DNA from: Adiantum capillus-veneris
Lineage: Eukaryota; Streptophyta; Polypodiopsida; Polypodiales; Pteridaceae
Length of the DNA: 64,000 nucleotides
Assembly (NCBI GenBank): GCA_014529385.2
Contig: CM043950.1
Location: forward strand, 149,610,945 to 149,674,944
Direction of reading: 5' to 3'
Made by a program: the position numbers and the translations under genes. Of this stretch, positions 57,691-64,000 are shown in pieces. The notes beneath the pieces were generated by a model. It saw nothing but the letters and a program-made list of their open reading frames with translations. It was not told the DNA's origin and ran no database searches. How positions within the stretch are numbered: the stretch's first letter is position 1; each line of letters opens with the position of its first letter.

Positions 57691-60380
57691 TGTTTTTCAT
57701 GTCCCGGACAATGCTAACTAGCACATTTTTGACATATGCTAACTAGTACAATACTTGAGCTACATATCCAAGATCTATGACATATGATATATCAATAGAA
57801 AGCACTTGAAACAAGGATTCAAATGTACAACCTCCGACAAATTTGATATTATTTGTAAAAAATTTACTGGACGCCCAACTTTTTGAAGATATGCTAACTT
57901 GAAACTGCTAACTAGCACAAAAAGCGCGACAGGTTAACATGCTTTCAGCCTTTTAAGGTCAATCCTACTGAAGTAGGTAGAGCCTTGTAGCCGGAACACC
58001 TCCATTCTACCTAAGCCAGATATAAGCTTAGACTACTTTGCCTCCCTCCAAGAACCCAAGCTCTAACGGATCCCAAATACTAGCAAGTGGTAGGAATCAA
58101 CACCAACCATACCAATTTAGGTGCCATGTCTCTTTGATGCCCAACATTGGATGTTTAATCAAAGCCAAGGCAAGATCCTTTGTGCATTAGCCATGTAGGT
58201 CATTCAATATCCGACACACTAACCGTATAGCCTATAAAAAGCCTAAGAAAAAACAAAATCTAGGAAACCACCCCGATCTAGCAAAGCCTCATGTCATCAA
58301 CCCTTTTATCTAAGGCTAAGCGATGTAGGTGATCCTAATCTTATAGTGACGCTTCCATGAGAAACATAACACATTCCAATCACGATAGCATCTTCCATAT
58401 GCACAAATAATCTTTTCCAAATAGTCAAGCTGTATAGGCGTCCATAGTAAACCATCAAAACCACCTCATGATCCAATCCAAAATCATAAACCATAATCCA
58501 ATCTCATCACATGCGTGAGCACTCCACCCAACTCAGTGTGATGCACATCCAATCCTGCAAAACCACTTTAGTACATAAGATGGTTGCAAAAAAATTAGCA
58601 ACACAACCATATCCCCCCAAAAAATTCCTGAGCCACACTGCCTTTTACAATCAAAATCACAACCATAATTTGTGAGGACCTTATCCCTTGACCATAAACC
58701 GTATTCCTCATTGGAACCAACTCCCACACTTAGAGTTTGACATAGCCACTGCAATTAAACTCGGCTATTACACATGGCCCTGACTCTTTCATGCATAAAA
58801 GAAGTCTAACCAGTGACTAAAAATGACTTCAAAATCCCTTTGGATAATTTTTAACCATGTATAAGTAATGCACTATGACTACACCTCACCCCCTAACACA
58901 TAGAGCTAGTTCTGACCTAGAAGAAAGCACTATACATATGCACATGAGGCATCCATATCTATCCATAAGATTGTATACATCATATGATATCATCCCATCA
59001 ATCTAACAATGATGTAGAACAACCCCGGTCACTTTGATCAACCATATGCCATAACATCACATATATGCAAAAAACAACCCATTGCTATTTTGGGTGCACG
59101 CATAACATGCAAATGAAAGTATTCTACCTTGAACCAATGCATCAAGCTCAACCCCATAATATAAGCTCAACCCCATAATATAGACTAACACCTTATCACA
59201 TCACTTTGCCCATATAAGACTTTTGCAAACAACCGTGACACAGAAAGAAGCCTCCTTATGCATATTTGCCTATACTGTTCGGATTGACGGACCATACATC
59301 CCATATACATTTATGTCCATCAAACACCTAAAATCAGATCACCAAAACAAACCATGAAACATATGTGAACCACTCATCAAACCCACGATATCATATAGTA
59401 CTTCCCCTAGGTAGGACCCGTACACGTGTAGGTGGCCTCGTACAATAACTCGCACTCACAAAGTGATATTGCTGATCTATCTACATTTATCAGCAAGTTT
59501 AATCAAGGTTCTGATCTGGTTAAGTGGATTTTTTTCCAACATATAGATTCATGTGATGAATCTAATGGTGGTTCTCCAAAGAGCTTGTCCCAAGTTTTGA
59601 CTGTTCAGTGGGCTCTTTTCTCGTGCAGAATTTTCACATGACACCCAAGAGAGAAAAAAATGTTCTAAATGATTTGTTTAATCTCTAGTGTCAAGTATTT
59701 GACATGATTCATAGTGGTTTAGGAGATATGACCAAAACAATATTCCTACCGTCTACATGACATGAAACAAAAAACGCTTTTATGCACATACATGATCATA
59801 AACACAATGTGTGAATAAATTAGCGTGCTAAACATTAAAAATAAGCATGGAGAATCTTGGACACAACTGGCGAGTCCATACATTCTCTCGTACACAAAAA
59901 AGCAACAATCGAGAGGGTAGTTACTTAGAAAAATGGAGTAGAGAGAGATTAGATTATGCTATGGAGTTTAGAGCTTCTTACCATGCTTTAGAAGTGATTA
60001 TTGGCTATCAAAAGATATATTTCTTTTATGCAAGAGAGTAGTGATTAGAGCTATGTAGAGATTTTCCATGAAGTTGTTGAAGAGCATGCACACCGTTAAA
60101 AGAAAAGAGAAGATATTAAGCAAGTAGAGAAGAGAGTGTTCTTCTTCTTCTTTTTCTTTTCTCTTCTTCTTCTTCTTCTTCCCACAAACGAGAGAGAAGA
60201 TCTTATGGATATGGTTATGGAGATCTTACACCACTTTGTATAATACGTAAGTATTGTTGTGCGATATTAGACGCAATTGTTGGCACTGAAAGCTGAGCAC
60301 TCTAGGAAAATTTAGGGCAATTTATAGACATTGAGCGAGGCAAAATATGTCCCAAGCCAGCTCCTCAAAGTTTTCTTTGG
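57691..60380. other. Gene-poor stretch
   Basis: No family is recognised with confidence. Around 57670-57960 similar words (GCTAACTAGCACA, AACATGCTTTCA) recur. A short + reading near 59847-60040 (NWRVHTFSRTQ..REGSYLEKWSRERLDYAM) faintly resembles a LINE endonuclease C-terminal block; one motif is not enough to call it. A CTT-rich run lies at 60135-60180. Confidence 0.4.
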
Positions 60381-60384
60381 TTAT

Positions 60385-61720
60385 TTATGTTATGCCCATT
60401 TTTTCTAAGGTGCCTTCTAGATCTTTCCATGGATGTGGTATGGTCTTCAACAACTCACCCAATGTTATGGATTGAATATGTGTTGACATGATAGACTGTA
60501 GGTTCTCCACATTCAATGTCTGCTTCACTCTATTCAGATTTGTGGTCTTGCAAACCAATAATCTGTATTTGTTTTCACCCCAAATATGATAAAATCTTGA
60601 GTGTTTGGGCCTTTGAAAGGCATCAAACGAGCGAAACAGGTGCCCCTTCTTGGTAGTCAACCAATGTTGTAGTTGACAATGACAACTGGCCATACATTGT
60701 AAGATGTTCATCTCTGACCCAATGGATTTATGCCATCCATAGCTAGACCGAGGTGCAAATTTTGAGCTTCCCTTGCAAAATCCTGCCATGTGTTGTCTAT
60801 ATGCTTCCAGGCCGCGCAATCTGCAGAATCTGCACGAATCGGTAGCACACCATCCGAAGATCTATTCTCCTCATGCCATGATGCTAGGGTGGCCATGCAC
60901 TTACATTCAAAGAAATGCTTGATGCAAGGCAGCAAAAGAAAGTGTCACAAAAACTTTTACGGAATTTTTTGGTCCGTGGAGATCTACTTGATATCTCTCG
61001 AAATCACATTTCAAACACTTCTCCATGTCTATGTATGCCCCTCTGAAAAGGATGCAGCCGTTAGGAGAAGCGTGAATAGAATTGTAATCCATCCCCAAGT
61101 TTCATAAGATCTTTCTTGCTTTCTCTCTGGAATCTGGCATCACATTATCAACTGGCAATATGTGCTCTTTAAGCAATCTACACAGCGAAAAAAAATGTGG
61201 TGCACTTGTGTAAGTAATTTGGTACATTAGACATTTAAGAGTTTTTTATTGAAGTAAACACATTGTAATACATTACCTGAAAAGTGTTGTGACACTAGTG
61301 TCACTCCATGCAGACTTTTCCTGCATGTTGAGAAGAACCACGAGCGCCTTCAATCTAACACACGTGCTCCACCTTACAATGGTGTATCGGCTTCACTTTT
61401 CATGTCATCATAGATAAGCCTTTTCTAAATCCATGATTGTCTCGATCATTTCATCAATCTCGGGCTCAAACATAGCCTTGTTGGGAATGTGATTAGCATG
61501 ATCACCCTCCGAGCTGTCAAAGGCTGCATCTTGTGGCCTCACGTATGTTGCTTGATCGAAGCACCTGCAAACACGTCTATTGGATTGCAAGATTGCTGCT
61601 TGTTGGCCAGCGGAGTACGACGAGTTGTAATTGACAACAAGTTGATCTATAATAGATGGGTCAAACTCTCCAAATTCACAAACGTGCTGCAGAAAAATGT
61701 GTCTTGTCCGTTGCACATTT
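60385..61720 (-). pseudogene. CACTA (En/Spm) transposase fragment, Transposase_21/TNP2 type
   Basis: On - an N-terminal segment reads LKALVVLLNMQEKSAWSDTS near 61350-61290, then LGMDYNSIHASPNGCILFRG and EKCLKCDFERYQVD near 61100-60990 (the family's zinc-binding C..C motif). It continues with ASWHEENRSSDGVL, ADSADCAAWKHIDNTW and LHLGLAMDGINPLG near 60900-60735, the TNP2 catalytic-region hallmark. LTTKKGHLF follows. Stops and shifts separate the blocks, and the C-terminal half is lost or diverged after about 60600. Intact relatives cut and paste CACTA elements; no CACTA termini were found here. Confidence 0.75.
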
Positions 61721-61868
61721 TTTTTGCATCATTTACAAGGACATAAGATCCTTATTGAGAGATAGGCGTTTCGGTTGGACAACCCCACATCATCGTCACT
61801 ACTCATAATGAATGTCAAAACCTTATAACCTGAATATAATTTATTTGTCTATTGGTATTAGGTGTCTC

Positions 61869-61871
<3 letters not shown>

Positions 61872-61907
<36 letters not shown>
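61872..61907. repeat. (CT)n microsatellite
   Basis: CT dinucleotides within a stretch of short unassigned frames. Confidence 0.95.
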
Positions 61908-61908
<1 letters not shown>

Positions 61909-62284
61909 CTCCCTCACAATCAAGAAACCATAGATCACACTATAAACTACCTCAAATTCTCTATCCATGTCGATCCCCGCACACCTCGATCTAGAGGTGC
62001 ACAAAGATCAGAACCACCGGTTATAATCTTGCCTTTATTAGTCAATGCTTATATTTGTGGGTACCAAAAATCTACACATCGATTTCTACATAACATTGCA
62101 TGTAGTGGAGAAAAACCCTTTGCCTCTTGTTCAACTGTAGCAATTCACAACAGCTTACATCTCTTCATAGCAGCTCCTTGTTCAAGGGATTACTGTGCAC
62201 ATTACAAGTCTGCCTCCATTTTGAGTATCATGCCATTGAAATCTTTCCAACTTAATGCCGCATCCGTGGAGGAAAGAGGGAGAA

Positions 62285-62381
62285 AGAGAGAGAGATGTTT
62301 GCACTTGTGAGCTTGCATACAACATCCACATCATTTAGTTTGGAGAGAAAGAGATAGAGATGTTTGCACTTGTGAGCTTGC
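62285..62381. repeat. Short duplication ending in GTGAGCTTGC
   Basis: AGAGATGTTTGCACTTGTGAGCTTGC-type sequence occurs at about 62291-62316 and 62356-62381, spaced 65 bp apart. Confidence 0.8.
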
Positions 62382-62625
62382 TCGGGGGGTCACCATTCCG
62401 TACCCCCCATATGACGTGCGTTCACGGGGTATCTGAAAAACCCCTCTTTTAACATGTCAGAATGAATAAAATGACCCCTTATTTTAGGAAAATTTTCCAA
62501 AATTGAATATTAAAACCCCTTATTTTAATGTATCTCTGTTAAATTGCCTAAAATTTTTGTATTTTAAAACCCCTCCTTTCAAACTCACGTTATACATTAA
62601 CATGATTACATACTGCACCCCCCGA
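62382..62625. mobile_element. MITE-like element, 244 bp, with TIRs and 10-bp target duplication
   Basis: The ends are TCGGGGGGT at 62382 and ACCCCCCGA at 62625, perfect 9-bp inverted repeats. GTGAGCTTGC flanks both sides (62372-62381 and 62626-62635). The interior is A/T-rich and repeats an ACCCCTTATTTTA-like word about four times. It has no coding capacity. A 9-10 bp duplication is typical of MULE-type cut-and-paste elements, so a MULE-mobilised MITE is the best guess. Confidence 0.65.
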
Positions 62626-62635
62626 GTGAGCTTGC

Positions 62636-62778
62636 AAGCAACTACATACCTAAACTCATGTGAACTACATGCAAACTACTGCAAACATAATCGTAAACCT
62701 AACTCTAAATTTAAACCGTAATCTTGAAGCTAAACTTTGGTATAAAAACTAAATCCAAAATGATCTTAAATTTTAACT

Positions 62779-62823
<45 letters not shown>

Positions 62824-63374
62824 ACATGCATGCACATACACAGAACAAAAATGCAAAATTTTCAAATGAAAACTGCTCTTCCTACATTGTTCGCTTCAAC
62901 TGCTCTAATTCCTACTCAGCACCACAAGTGCTCCCTCCCGCCCTTCCCTCTGTCTCTCTCTCTCTCTCCCTAACACACACACACATACACACACACATAC
63001 ACACACAAGGCCAACTTGATATGTTGTGAAACTCCTCAGTTATCCACTTTCCTCTTCCATCACTCAAGCTCAACAGAACGAGAACGCTTTCAACAGCTAG
63101 TGTTTGTTGCCTACCCTTTGAACATTCCAAAGCCTAACTAGCTTCAAACATCTTTAAGCTCTACAAAAAAGAAGAGAGATGGTTGGCCTCTTCTTCAGCT
63201 CTAAACCATAAATCTTGAGTTGAATCCTAAATCTAACCCCAAAAGCTTTAATATAAATCTAAACCTAAACTTTAACTTAAATATAGAAACAAATCCAAAC
63301 CTATGTCAACTCTCTCTCTCTCTCACCTCTCTCTCTCTCTCTCCCTCTCTCTATCTATCTATCTTCTCTATCTA

Positions 63375-63406
<32 letters not shown>

Positions 63407-63715
63407 CTCTCTCTCTCCTCTCTCTCTCATTCCCTCTCTTACTATGCATGTCATAGTACGTCTATTTACAAAACAGACATTGACAAAGCTCTTCACCGGC
63501 GCCGACACTTATTTTCTTGGACAATGCAGACATTATATTAAATCCACAAGGTTTTTATCGGATCGGTCTCATAAATCATTTTGAAATTTTGAAGACACTT
63601 AATATAACATTTTGTTTCATATTCTCTCTCTCTCTCTCTCTCTTTCTCTTTGTTTTCTTTCCCTCTCTCTCTCTCTCTCTCTGTTTCAAACACACACACA
63701 CACACACACACACAG

Positions 63716-63771
<56 letters not shown>

Positions 63772-64000
63772 AGAGGGGAAGGGAACATGAGAGGGAGGAG
63801 AGGGAAGGAGCGTAGCTAGCTCTCCTTCCTCTCGTCATATGTGTGTGTGTGTGTGTGTAGCTATTTAAATCTTAACTAATAAGACATAATTGAATTTTCA
63901 CATTCAAAAGACAGCTGGCCAAGGAACAATGAGCTGGCCAAGGAACAATGAGCAGATAAGTACAAAAATAACTCAATATCTAAATTATTTAGGTACAATG
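62636..64000. other. Microsatellite-rich, gene-free end of window
   Basis: It contains (CT)n at 62778-62822, 62950-62968 and 63310-63427; (AC)n near 62972-63006; a CT/AC/GT/GA compound array at 63624-63768; (GT)n at 63839-63858; and a short duplicated word GAGCTGGCCAAGGAACAAT near 63910-63950. No supported gene. Confidence 0.7.

Noticed and set aside
59847-60041. Possible LINE endonuclease fragment
   Set aside because: A single weak motif (RERLDYAM) without catalytic residues.

Overview
The window is nuclear DNA from a land plant with a large, repeat-dominated genome. There are no operons or ribosome-binding sites, introns are GT-AG (one candidate is GC-AG), and TATA boxes are recognisable. 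Almost every recognisable protein belongs to a plant transposable-element family (Ty1/copia, Ty3/gypsy, L1-type LINE, MULE, CACTA). Long (GA)n/(CT)n microsatellites and a decayed PLS-type PPR fragment fit a fern best. That assignment is inference; no organism-specific marker is present. I see no clearly intact, ordinary single-copy host gene.

Layout. 1-3.2 kb: the 3' end of a copia element, then an internally deleted gypsy element. 3.2-10.7 kb: gene-poor, with one PPR pseudogene near 6.0-6.5 kb and small local duplications. 10.7-19.2 kb: an LTR remnant, then a decayed gypsy element on + whose gag region is split by a 3.8 kb LTR retrotransposon on - (11153-14954) that has two LTRs and a 5-bp target duplication. 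19.2-22.5 kb: a copia element lacking RT and RNase H. 22.7-28.6 kb: a nearly complete LINE embedded in (CT)n arrays. 28.7-32.8 kb: a MULE/SWIM transposase-like gene on -, with decayed exons and a TATA box.

32.84-44.60 kb is the most interesting part. Inverted terminal sequences enclose about 11.8 kb with two converging gene groups. On + are two unassigned genes (33.6-35.0 and 35.3-36.8 kb). On - are a transposase-like gene (44.0-41.1 kb) and a divergent, long-tailed histone H3 variant (40.93-40.03 kb) with its own TATA box. Between the groups lies a 2.9 kb tandem array of roughly 533-bp units, each holding a large dyad (arms over 100 bp). The layout recalls MuDR (promoters at the ends, genes converging), but the cargo is unlike any transposon I can name.

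44.6-64 kb: microsatellites; a gypsy-type gag on - with four CCHC knuckles and a canonical PBS; a 5' LTR with PBS near 53.0 kb; a gypsy pol fragment on - interrupted by a copia LTR-gag fragment (54.5-57.7 kb); a CACTA transposase fragment on - (60.4-61.7 kb); a 244-bp MITE with a 10-bp target duplication; and more microsatellites. Most coding segments carry stops or frameshifts. I computed no identities and made no database searches, so all family names come from motif reading.
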